Program-made: the position numbers and the translations under genes
Shown: piece by piece, positions 28,222 through 36,373 of the stretch
How the letters are laid out: every line of letters begins with the position of its first letter
Numbering within the stretch: position 1 is the stretch's first letter
Notes under the pieces: generated by a model
The model's input: only the letters and a program-made list of their open reading frames with translations
What the model was told of the DNA's origin: nothing
Database searches by the model: none
Assembly (NCBI GenBank): GCA_965230415.1
Contig: CBDDKZ010000005.1
Location: 5,394,001 to 5,458,000 of the forward strand
Length of the DNA stretch: 64,000 nucleotides
Reading direction: 5' to 3'
From: CBDDKZ01 sp965230415
GTDB taxonomy: Bacteria; Bacteroidota; Bacteroidia; Cytophagales; JAAEPT01

Positions 28222-29037
28222 AGTGTTAGAGATGGCAATGGAAGAAACAAATGATTATCATTTTGTTATTTTTTTATTGCTTTTTGGCAGAAAAATTTCG
28301 CATTATAAAACATTTTATTTACGATTGCTTAACCCAAGTCTACCAAGTCAAAATCATTCCGATTGCATAGACTTGCCATTAAAAAACAAGGCTTTGATTC
28401 GAAAGTAAGCCCTAAACCTCTTTGACGCACATTTACCCTTATTCCCCTTGCTATAATTACCGACTCCTGACCTCACCAAAAAAAATATTAAATCACAATC
28501 AATTCATTAACAATTAATTCATCATTATGTAACATCGAAAAAACATCACCCTTCGCCATAAGCGATGAATGCAACATTTCATAAACCAACACTCGTATAC
28601 AACTAGCTACCTGAACGTTACAACCTTCTTTACCAACAATTTACAGACTAAACTTATCCCTAAAATGCATTATCAACTGGAGCTTGCACAACTGAAAAAA
28701 TACCAAAAGTGAGCTTCATTTGTCCCAAAATTGCTTTAAAACCTTCTACGTGCAAAACTTACATCAAATCGAACTTGAGGTAAAAACCCTATTCTTTTGC
28801 TTAAACCAATAAAAAAAAGCCAAATCGGTAAGTAAAACAAGTTTCATACGGGCATGTCCTCATAGGGCAAATTGTACTTTCATTAAATTTAGCTAAATAA
28901 AAAACCATAATCACCTGAAAACACAGGCATTATCACTATATTTCACCCAAAACACGGAACAAAAATCGGCAAACACCTCTTATTATAGCGACAACCATTA
29001 ACAACACATTAAAACTTGCGAAACAGCAGCACAACTT
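28222..29037. other. ~816-bp divergent spacer, no gene seen
   Basis: AT-rich spacer between the minus-strand operon start and the plus-strand Lrp/AsnC gene. No frame with protein-like features and no strong hairpin is visible. It must contain the regulator's promoter; the adjacency leaves room for regulation of the operon by that regulator, which is speculation. Confidence 0.45.
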
Positions 29038-29505
29038 ATGACCGAACTGGATGAAATAGACCTGCAATTGCTCCACCTATTACAGGCGGATTCAACGATC
29101 ACCAATAAAGAGTTGGCAGAAAAAGTGAATTTGTCTCCGACACCGGTATTTGAGCGCGTAAAAAAACTCGAAGCACAGGGTTATATCAAAAAGTATGTCG
29201 CCATTCTTGATGCGGACAAATTAGGGCGCGAACTAATTGTGTTTTGTAATATTTCACTCAAGCAACACAACAAAGAGATAGGGCATGCCTTTGTTCGTGA
29301 CATTAAATCCTTGAAAGAGGTGACGGAGTGTTATAATATATCCGGAGACTTCGATTTCCTGTTAAAAGTGATGGTCAGGGACATGAAACATTACCAGGAT
29401 TTTGTAATCAATAGCCTGGGAGCGATAGAAAATATTGGTAGCGCGCACAGCACCTTTGTGATGGGAGAGATAAAGAATGAATACGGGATTCCTTTGGAGT
29501 TGTGA
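29038..29505 (+). CDS. Lrp/AsnC family transcriptional regulator
   Basis: 155 residues, the usual length for this family. N-terminal winged helix-turn-helix (DEIDLQLLHLLQADSTITNK, ELAEKVNLSPTPVFERVKKL) and C-terminal RAM/AsnC ligand-binding domain at ~65-150 (GDFDFLLKVMVRDMKHYQDF, STFVMGEIK). Members bind DNA as oligomers and respond to amino acids or other small molecules. It is monocistronic on the plus strand, divergent from the YYVSD operon and followed directly by a tandem repeat array. The target genes cannot be read from the sequence. Confidence 0.95.
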   Translation: MTELDEIDLQLLHLLQADSTITNKELAEKVNLSPTPVFERVKKLEAQGYIKKYVAILDADKLGRELIVFCNISLKQHNKEIGHAFVRDIKSLKEVTECYNISGDFDFLLKVMVRDMKHYQDFVINSLGAIENIGSAHSTFVMGEIKNEYGIPLEL

Positions 29506-29522
29506 ATTCGTTCAAACGTCCT

Positions 29523-30700
29523 CTACCGGCATATGGAGGCATCGATGCATCATTAATTGCAGTGACGGATAGCAACAGATCCTTCGCTAGCACTCTGGAT
29601 GACCTAGTTAACTCGAGCCTTGCTTTATCGACGAAGCAAGAGGTATCCAGATCGGTGGTTAGAATACGTATTTTTATGTTCTTTTCGCTTGATCGCAAAG
29701 AACCAAAAGATCAAGACTGTGATAGAACTACTAAAAATCAATGTGATCCGTTTGGAATGTATAAACTCATCCTCCTACGTCGGCCTCAGACAATATACAT
29801 TCTTTTCACTCTCTGTTGCATTGATTTTCTTAACGTAGTTATATCAAGGTCGTCCTATTCAACGAACCGTCAATCCCTACCGGCATACGGAGGCATCGAT
29901 GCATCTTTAATTGTAGTGACGGATAGCAACAGGTCCTTCGCGAGCACTCCGAATGACCTAGTTAACTCGAGCCTTGCTTTATCGAAGAAGCAAGAGGTAT
30001 CCAGATCGGTGGTTAGAATATGTATTTTTTTGTTCTTTTCGCTTGATCGCAAAGAACCAAAAGATCAAGACTGTGATAGAACTACTAAAGATCAATGTGA
30101 TCCGTTTGGAATGTATAAACTCATCCTCCTACGTCGGCCTCAGACAATATACATTCTTTTCACTCTCTGTTGCATTGATTTTCTTAACGTAGTTATATCA
30201 AGGTCGTCCTATTCAACGAACCGTCAATCCCTACCGGCATACGGAGGCATCGATGCATCTTTAATTGTAGTGACGGATAGCAACAGGTCCTTCGCGAGCA
30301 CTCCGAATGACCTAGTTAACTCGAGCCTTGCTTTATCGACGAAGCAAGAGGTATCCAGATCGGTGGTTAGAATACGTATTTTTATGTTCTTTTCGCTTGA
30401 TCGCAAAGAACCAAAAGATCAAGACTGTGATAGAACTACTAAAAATCAATGTGATCCGTTTGGAATGTATAAACTCATCCTCCTACGTCGGCCTCAGACA
30501 ATATACATTCTTTTCACTCTCTGTTGCATTGATTTTCTTAACGTAGTTATATCAAGGTCGTTCTATTCAACGAACCGTCAATCCCTACCGGCATACGGAG
30601 GCATCGATGCATCATTAATAGCAGTGACGGATAGCAACAGATCCTTCGCTAGCACTCTGGGTGTCGTGGCTTACCCAACCGTCATTCTGAAGGAAGCATG
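29523..30700 (+). repeat. 354-bp tandem repeat array, about 3.3 copies
   Basis: Copies begin at 29523, 29877, 30231 and 30585 (motif CTACCGGCATACGGAGGC) with an exact 354-bp spacing; the fourth is cut after ~90 bases. Copies differ by only a few bases. Because 354 is divisible by three, one frame stays open across the array (29502-30701), but it has no start signal, its translation resembles no protein, and the unit matches intergenic DNA elsewhere in the window (37800-38010, and inverted at 59061-59640). I read it as a dispersed non-coding repeat that has been amplified in tandem. It includes GATCGCAAAGAACC and GTCATTCTGAAGGAAGC pieces of a kind common in Bacteroidota spacers. Confidence 0.9.
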
Positions 30701-30742
30701 ACTGAAGAATCTTTGAAACCTTACCATTCAAATCTTTATTAG

Positions 30743-30750
30743 TAACTTTG
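30743..30750 (+). promoter_or_regulatory. putative -7 promoter element of mnmE
   Basis: TAACTTTG matches TAnnTTTG and ends only four bases before the mnmE ATG, so transcription would begin at or next to the start codon (leaderless or nearly so). A correctly spaced -33 TTG is not obvious. The tail of the 354-bp repeat array ends ~40 bases upstream. Confidence 0.45.
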
Positions 30751-30754
30751 CCCT

Positions 30755-32110
30755 ATGAATGACACCATCATTGCACTTGCCACCGCACCTGGCGTTGGCG
30801 CTATCGCTGTAATTCGCCTCTCAGGAGACGAGGCCATCAAATTATGCAATCAGGTATTCCATGGTAAAGACCTGAACACACAGGCCTCCCACACGATACA
30901 CTACGGCACTATTCGCGACGGCGACGTGATTCTCGATGAAGTGCTGGTATCCTTGTTCATCGCCCCCCACTCTTTTACTAAAGAAAACGTAGTGGAGATC
31001 TCTACCCACGGCTCGCTGTTTATTGTAGAGCAGATCATGAAGTTATTCATCCGACTGGGAGCCCGCAGTGCGAAGCCCGGCGAATTCACGCAGCGCGCCT
31101 TTCTCAATGGTCAATTTGACCTGGCGCAGGCCGAGGCCGTCGCTGACCTCATCGCCTCCGACAGCGAAGCGTCGCACAAAGCAGCCATGGACCAGATGCG
31201 CGGGGGCTTTTCACGAGAGATTAAAGCCTTGCGCGAAAGGCTGGTACACTTTGCGTCTATGGTGGAGCTGGAGCTCGACTTTGGGGAAGAAGACGTGGAA
31301 TTTGCCGACCGCGACGACCTGAAAAAGCTCATCTTCGACTTGTTGAAGGTCATCAATCAGCTGATCCAGTCTTTTGACCTGGGCAATGTGATTAAAGAAG
31401 GCATTCCCACCGTTATCGCGGGTAAGCCCAATGCCGGAAAATCTACTCTACTCAACCGCCTGCTTAATGAAGAAAAGGCCATCGTCACCGACGTACCCGG
31501 CACTACACGTGATTTCATTGAAGACGAGATCAATATTGAAGGTATGAAGTTTCGTTTTATCGACACCGCCGGCCTGCGTGAAACGACCGACAAAGTGGAA
31601 GCCATTGGTGTAGAGCGTACCCGCGAGAAGATGGAGAAAGCAGCCCTGATCATCTACTTGTTTGATAGTGCTAGTGAATCAAGTGAAAGCGTGAAAGAAG
31701 AAGTTGACAAACTCAAAAAAGGTGACATACCGTATATCGTGGTGGGCAATAAGCTAGACCTTGGCCATACGGCTGACAAGTTTAAAGCGCTCGAAGAGGA
31801 CATTCTTTACATCTCAGCCGACGACAATACCAATATAGATGCTTTGCAAAAGGCCCTACTCGCTGCGGTAAACATCGAAGGATTCAAAACCGGTAACACC
31901 GTCGTCACCAACATGCGCCACTATGAATCGTTATTGCGTACGCGAGAGTCACTGGAAAAAGTCATCGAAAGCCTCGATGCAGGCATCACGGGCGACTTTG
32001 TGGCTATGGACATCAGGCAGTCGCTTTTCTTTTTAGGGGAGATTACAGGAGAGATTACCACAGAGGATTTGCTGGATAATATATTTAGTAAGTTTTGTAT
32101 TGGGAAGTAA
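30755..32110 (+). CDS. mnmE: tRNA uridine-5-carboxymethylaminomethyl modification GTPase MnmE
   Basis: 451 residues, normal family length. With MnmG it modifies the wobble uridine (U34) of several tRNAs. N-terminal formyl-THF-binding domain starts MNDTIIALATAPGVGAIAVI; the helical domain surrounds the inserted Ras-like G domain at ~215-375 with G1 GKPNAGKST (~223), DTAGLRET (G3) and NKLD (G4); the protein ends in the diagnostic C-terminal FCIGK. It is a core housekeeping gene lying between accessory material, preceded by the 354-bp repeat array. Confidence 0.98.
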   Translation: MNDTIIALATAPGVGAIAVIRLSGDEAIKLCNQVFHGKDLNTQASHTIHYGTIRDGDVILDEVLVSLFIAPHSFTKENVVEISTHGSLFIVEQIMKLFIRLGARSAKPGEFTQRAFLNGQFDLAQAEAVADLIASDSEASHKAAMDQMRGGFSREIKALRERLVHFASMVELELDFGEEDVEFADRDDLKKLIFDLLKVINQLIQSFDLGNVIKEGIPTVIAGKPNAGKSTLLNRLLNEEKAIVTDVPGTTRDFIEDEINIEGMKFRFIDTAGLRETTDKVEAIGVERTREKMEKAALIIYLFDSASESSESVKEEVDKLKKGDIPYIVVGNKLDLGHTADKFKALEEDILYISADDNTNIDALQKALLAAVNIEGFKTGNTVVTNMRHYESLLRTRESLEKVIESLDAGITGDFVAMDIRQSLFFLGEITGEITTEDLLDNIFSKFCIGK

Positions 32111-32339
32111 GCCTACAAATAAACACCTATCAAATACAATGAAATACAAGATTACAGGTAGTATGACTTGTTTTTAGTTTCATATAGTACTCATTTGTTT
32201 TCATAATTTTTCTAGCATTTTTCTAGACCTGATGAAAAAACTAGAAATATGGTAGAAACTGTAGATAAGTAGATACTAGTACACACCACTGTACACCATC
32301 GTATAGCAGCTATTAAGGAGAGAGAGAAAACTAGACGCA

Positions 32340-32746
32340 CTAAGATGTTCTTTCCTTATAAACAACTCTTTGGGCACTAACCTTAAAAGAATCATTAGGA
32401 GTCACAACATACTTTTCAATGAACTGCCGCTCAATCAATTTGCTGATTGGAACTGGACATTTGAAAAACTTTCCAAAATTCCCTCCAAAAGTGTTAAAAG
32501 AGTCATAGTATGGAATAAAATCATTCTCAAGTTTCTTACCAGGTTCTAATTTGATTTGGCTTAATCCACCAGACTTAAAGTATGATAGAAATAAATAAAA
32601 ATCAGCTACAGGAACATCGTCAAATATTTGCCCTGAAAAGAAGGGATAGTTTACAATAATTATTTTTTCGACATTCACGCCTTCTTGTGTTCCAAGATCT
32701 TGCTCAAATTCTTTCCAATTTTCAATAAGAAATTGAGATTGATCAT
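32340..32746 (-). pseudogene. 5'-truncated gene of unknown function, cut by IS3-family element
   Basis: The last ~135 codons of a protein I do not recognise (IIIVNYPFFSGQIFDDVPVA, FGKFFKCPVPISKLIERQF). Its frame runs without an ATG right up to the inverted repeat of the IS element at 32746; the only start-like codon is a TTG inside the IS end. The 5' part is therefore lost or displaced. The other side of the IS begins a plus-strand gene, so the missing 5' part is not simply across the element. Confidence 0.6.
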
Positions 32747-32799
32747 CCCCCAAAAATTAGGACAGTAAGTTAAACTTTAAAATGATTAAATTTACTGTT

Positions 32800-33078
32800 A
32801 TGGCAAGTAGAAGAAAATTCACCTCAAAATTTAAAACCAAAGTTGTATTGGAATGCATAAAAGAGCAATCAACAGTGGCCCAATTGGCTCAAAAATATGA
32901 TTTACATCCCACGCAAATCAATACATGGAAACGTGAGTTCCTTTCAAATGCGGAACAAGTATTTGACTCGGGAAATACATCTGGTAAAAGCCAAGAAGAA
33001 ACCGAAAAGGATCAACTCCTCAAGACTATAGGTCAATTGAAAGTTGAAAATGATTTTTTAAAGAACGCCTTGCGGTAA
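32800..33078 (+). CDS. IS3-family transposase OrfA
   Basis: 92 residues from MASRRKFTSKF; an ATG 18 bases upstream (32782) is also possible. N-terminal helix-turn-helix (STVAQLAQKYDLHPTQINTW) binds the inverted repeats, followed by a leucine-zipper-like C-terminus (LLKTIGQLKVENDFLKNAL). It ends at TAA just after the slippery heptamer. OrfA alone acts as a DNA-binding regulator; the frameshifted OrfAB fusion is the transposase in this family. Confidence 0.93.
   Translation: MASRRKFTSKFKTKVVLECIKEQSTVAQLAQKYDLHPTQINTWKREFLSNAEQVFDSGNTSGKSQEETEKDQLLKTIGQLKVENDFLKNALR
33054..33060 (+). promoter_or_regulatory. programmed -1 frameshift site
   Basis: T_TTT_TTA in phase with the OrfA codons (GAT TTT TTA), six codons before the OrfA stop. 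A -1 slip enters the OrfB frame, which is open from here through the OrfB ATG at 33099, producing the OrfAB fusion typical of IS3 elements. Confidence 0.8.
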
Positions 33079-33098
33079 AGCCTCTCAAGGAAAGACGA

Positions 33099-33983
33099 AT
33101 GGTGATAAGCAAGGATCACCCTCAACTAAGTATAGTGAAACAATGTGAGTTATTACAGGTTCATCGCTCAGGTATTTATTATCAACCGCGAGAAGAATCA
33201 CCTTTAAACCTAGAGTTAATGCGTTTAATTGACCAACACTATCTGGATCATCCCGAAAAAGGTGCACCAAGAATGTATACCTGGCTGACACGTGACAAGG
33301 GGTATGAAGTTAGTCGCAACCGAATAGACCGATTGTATTATCGAATTATGGGCTTACGAGCTATTTTACCAGGTAAACACACCTCCAAGAGGCATAAAAA
33401 CCATAAAGTTTACCCTTATTTACTTCGGGGGCTTCAGGTAGATCGCTCTAATCAGGTGTGGGCTACTGATATCACATATATTCCTATGAAAAAAGGCTTC
33501 ATGTACCTTTGTGCCGTCATAGATCTACACAGCCGGTTTGTAGTGAATTGGTCAGTATCTAATACCATGGATGCGGAATGGTGTAAAGAAACGATTGAAA
33601 CGGCGATCATGATGCATGGAAAGCCTGAAATAATAAACACTGATCAGGGATGTCAATTTACTTCTGAGGTATTCAGCACGTTTATTTTGGAAAAAGGCAT
33701 CCAATTAAGCATGGATGGCAAAGGTAGAGCTACCGATAACGCATTCATAGAGCGATTATGGCGTAGCGTAAAGTATGAAAAAGTATACATCAACCCACCT
33801 AAAGATGGTGCTCATCTCTATCGGTTGTTGAATGAGTATTTTGATTACTACAATTATGAAAGAAGGCATCAATCAATTGGCGATAACCGGCCAACTGATT
33901 TGTTTGTTTCCAACATCTCAACACCAGCCGAAATAAATCACAAAATTCCGGGTATTGATATGTTGAAAACCCTGCTAATTTAA
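33099..33983 (+). CDS. IS3-family transposase OrfB (DDE integrase core)
   Basis: 294 residues from ATG, in the -1 frame relative to OrfA; probably expressed mainly as part of the OrfAB fusion. HTH_21-like region near the N-terminus, then an rve integrase core with the acidic triad in WATDITYIPM, NTDQGCQFTS and DNAFIERLWRSVKYEK. The length is full and no disabling change is visible, so the element may still be active. It ends ~40 bases inside the right inverted repeat. Confidence 0.95.
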   Translation: MVISKDHPQLSIVKQCELLQVHRSGIYYQPREESPLNLELMRLIDQHYLDHPEKGAPRMYTWLTRDKGYEVSRNRIDRLYYRIMGLRAILPGKHTSKRHKNHKVYPYLLRGLQVDRSNQVWATDITYIPMKKGFMYLCAVIDLHSRFVVNWSVSNTMDAEWCKETIETAIMMHGKPEIINTDQGCQFTSEVFSTFILEKGIQLSMDGKGRATDNAFIERLWRSVKYEKVYINPPKDGAHLYRLLNEYFDYYNYERRHQSIGDNRPTDLFVSNISTPAEINHKIPGIDMLKTLLI

Positions 33984-34024
33984 TATCTTAATTAATAATA
34001 TAATCTGTCCTAATAATTGGGGTA

Positions 34025-34765
34025 ACTACACATCTTGCCAAAACTAGAAATGTACTATTAGCTAAATTTGAGCATACGTCGATTGTTAATCATAGCACCA
34101 TTAAAGGTTATGCACGTGAAATCTTCATTAGTGAATTTCTAAAAAACAATCTACCTAGTATGGTTGATTTCTCAAGCGGTGAGATTTTTGATTCTAAAGA
34201 CAACAGATCTGGTCAGGTTGATATTATCATACAATCAAAATCAGATCCCAGGATACACATTCAAGGTAATGAATTCATCGTACTACTTGATACTGTAATA
34301 GCTGTTTTAGAAGTTAAATCAACCTTAACAACAGGTAAAACAGGAACACTCCAAAATGCATTAAGAACAATCCAAAAAGTAAAACAACTCGAACGAAAAG
34401 TATTAATTGACACTAAGGATTGTGAAAAAAGAAAACCTCATCACGCTACTCCTTCATTTATCATCGCATATAATGGTCCTAATGCAGAAACATTGGTGAA
34501 GGACATAGAATTATTTTATGGTGATAGTCCAAAAAAAGAATGGCCTGATCACATTGTGGTGTTAAAACAAGGATACTATTTAACTAAGGATAATGGATGG
34601 GTTCATAATATGGAAAATCCATCGACAATGCCTTACTTTTTAGAGCAGAGATCAGAATATAGCCTATGTGCCCTATTCGTATATCTATGTGAATTGATTC
34701 AACATTGGGATAATAAAAGAGTGGATTATGCTCATTATACAGATTATATCAATCCTTTAGCATAA
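34025..34765 (+). pseudogene. 5'-truncated PD-(D/E)XK nuclease-like (DUF6602-type) gene
   Basis: The frame is open from the IS end (34025) to the stop at 34765, but its first ATG is at 34160. Codons before that ATG encode conserved-looking sequence (NHSTIKGYAREIFISEFLKN), so the true start was upstream and has been removed by the IS3 insertion. The rest (SGEIFDSKDNRSGQVDIIIQ ... TVIAVLEVKS) has the D...ExK pattern of a PD-(D/E)XK fold and resembles DUF6602 proteins found in accessory and defence-linked regions; that assignment is from memory of the family pattern. A shortened product from 34160 (201 residues) is possible but would lack the N-terminal helix. Confidence 0.6.
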
Positions 34766-34889
34766 ATTACAGACACCAATAATTTGTTGAGATTAATTAT
34801 TCCCGACTAACAATTTGTTTGATGTAAAATTGTAGCTCTTTCACAAAAATGACAAATTCAACGATTTGTGATGAAGAAGTTTTCAAGTA

Positions 34890-35678
34890 TTAAACAATTC
34901 CTCTCCCACTCTTTATCCCTTTCAACACCGCCCCCATAAAACAAAAAGCTACAGCCTCAAATGATTCTTCTTCCTCAGATTGGATAATGGTATTCAAGTA
35001 TTCAGTTCGGTCTTCAGGTAGAAAAGGAGGTATATTAAACTTCAAATACAAAACCCCTTGTAAAAATCGAAAGACACGTCCATTCCCGTCACGGAAAGGA
35101 TGAATTTCATTTAAAAAACGGTTATGAAAACGTGAAATGATGGATATAGGGTGATGCTCCGTTGAATTCATGTCTGCCAATTTCATTTCGGCATTGGTCT
35201 CGGTAATAAGTGATTCCATCGCCTTTGGTATGGCAGCAGGATTCAAATACTCTTTGTAAGTATTTTCGCGCATGCCAAAGCGTTCATCTACCCTAAACTT
35301 TCCTGCCACATTATAGGCATCCACCACATTTCCCCATTGAAGTGGATCATCCATCAACTGTTTGTGTATACTCAGGATATTTTCGACGCTCAATTGAAAC
35401 TGATCATACGTTTCAAAAAGCTTATTGAGTATTTCTTTGTAATTCGCAATCTGCAGTATATCAGACACACCTTTGCCTGTTCCCAGATACCCTTTTTGTA
35501 TGAACGAAATGGTATCGCCATAACTCGCCTGATTACCCTCTAATTTGTTCGCCCAAAATGAGAAGTTGGTTAACAAATCTTCTTTGAAAGCAGTCGTCCA
35601 TTGCTCTTTAGGGAATTGCTTATTATAGGAATACAGCACCTGATTAAAGTGTTCGTATTTCGTTTTCAATTCACCCAT
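34890..35678 (-). CDS. Fic/DOC family protein (putative AMP transferase)
   Basis: 262 residues. The Fic core carries the complete catalytic motif HPFRDGNGRVFR at ~192-203, so it is predicted to transfer AMP (or another nucleotide moiety) to a protein hydroxyl. The N-terminal helical part contains NKLEGNQAS at ~45, similar to the inhibitory (S/T)xxxE(G/N) helix of class II Fic proteins, though Ala stands where Ser/Thr is expected. The start overlaps the stop of the small upstream gene by 8 bases (ATGGGTGA), so the two are translationally coupled. Possible roles are a toxin-antitoxin-like or regulatory module; the target is unknown. Confidence 0.9.
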   Translation of the reverse strand: MGELKTKYEHFNQVLYSYNKQFPKEQWTTAFKEDLLTNFSFWANKLEGNQASYGDTISFIQKGYLGTGKGVSDILQIANYKEILNKLFETYDQFQLSVENILSIHKQLMDDPLQWGNVVDAYNVAGKFRVDERFGMRENTYKEYLNPAAIPKAMESLITETNAEMKLADMNSTEHHPISIISRFHNRFLNEIHPFRDGNGRVFRFLQGVLYLKFNIPPFLPEDRTEYLNTIIQSEEEESFEAVAFCFMGAVLKGIKSGRGIV

Positions 35679-35904
35679 TCAATGACACATCATAATCGAA
35701 GCCTTTTTGATAGATTTTTTGTAGCCACAGTTGGAGATCTCTGGCAGGCACACACATTTCACCTAAATCGTTTTTGAGTAAAGTAGCGCCCTGTATAAAG
35801 GTTTTGAAATCCATCTCAAAGGGCTTGGGGATTTCAACAAGCGGAAAGGGTTTTCCTTCTCTTGCTTTGCGCGCTAAATCATTAATCAGTTGTGCTAGTG
35901 ACAT
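35671..35904 (-). CDS. small protein encoded with Fic
   Basis: 77 residues (MSLAQLINDLARKAREGKPF ... DLQLWLQKIYQKGF). I do not recognise the family. It is not an evident class I Fic antitoxin because the (S/T)xxxE(G/N) motif is absent. The strict overlap with the Fic start and a -7-like element directly upstream support a real two-gene operon. It could be a partner, chaperone-like or target-recognition subunit of the Fic protein (inference). Confidence 0.7.
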   Translation of the reverse strand: MSLAQLINDLARKAREGKPFPLVEIPKPFEMDFKTFIQGATLLKNDLGEMCVPARDLQLWLQKIYQKGFDYDVSLNG

Positions 35905-35908
35905 GTAT

Positions 35909-35916
35909 CAAAGATA
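35909..35916 (-). promoter_or_regulatory. putative -7 element of the small-protein/Fic operon
   Basis: Minus-strand TATCTTTG fits TAnnTTTG and ends four bases before the ATG at 35904, the same near-leaderless arrangement as at mnmE. No clear -33 element. Confidence 0.45.
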
Positions 35917-36373
35917 CGAATTTTGGTGGTATTTCCTTATTGACTTGATTCATGAAGATTGGTCTTTACTATTAATAGTTTACAGAATAATTATCTACTC
36001 ACAACTTGCCGTTCGATAGTAGCTATTTTATAATAACACTTTTATTAAGTTCTTTTCGCTTCATTGCGAATTTACTTCGGGGTCAAGAAAAAAGTTAAAC
36101 TGAGAAAACTAGTTAATACGGGAATCACCTTCATACAGCACCTTCTTTTACGAGTGTGCGTGTCGAGACAGTACTTGGAAAGATCTCCTGATATTTTATG
36201 AAAAACATAAAAAACTTGAGCAGGATCTGGAAAAGTTCAACAAAGAAGCAGAACATAAAAGGAGAGCACTCTTAAATCGTATTGATAGTGTTACTCGACA
36301 AGGCAACAAACAACAAGCAGTTCGGGCGTTAGAAAATGCTCAAGAGCTACATGACTTATCTCAAGACATTATT

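Larger units (their letters stand above)
32746..34024 (+). mobile_element. IS3-family insertion sequence (~1.28 kb)
   Basis: Imperfect terminal inverted repeats: left end 32746-32765 (CCCCCAAAAATTAGGACAG) matches the reverse complement of the right end 34005-34024 (CCCCAATTATTAGGACAG) at 17 of 20 positions. Inside are two overlapping-phase frames (OrfA, OrfB) with a -1 slippery site between them, the classic IS3 layout. No identical target duplication flanks the ends (ATCA on the left, ACTA on the right), and both flanks are truncated genes, suggesting a deletion next to the element. Confidence 0.88.

Noticed and set aside
29502..30701. 399-codon open frame across the 354-bp array
   Set aside because: It is open only because the repeat length is a multiple of three; no start context, no protein family, and the repeat unit occurs in other spacers where it is not coding.
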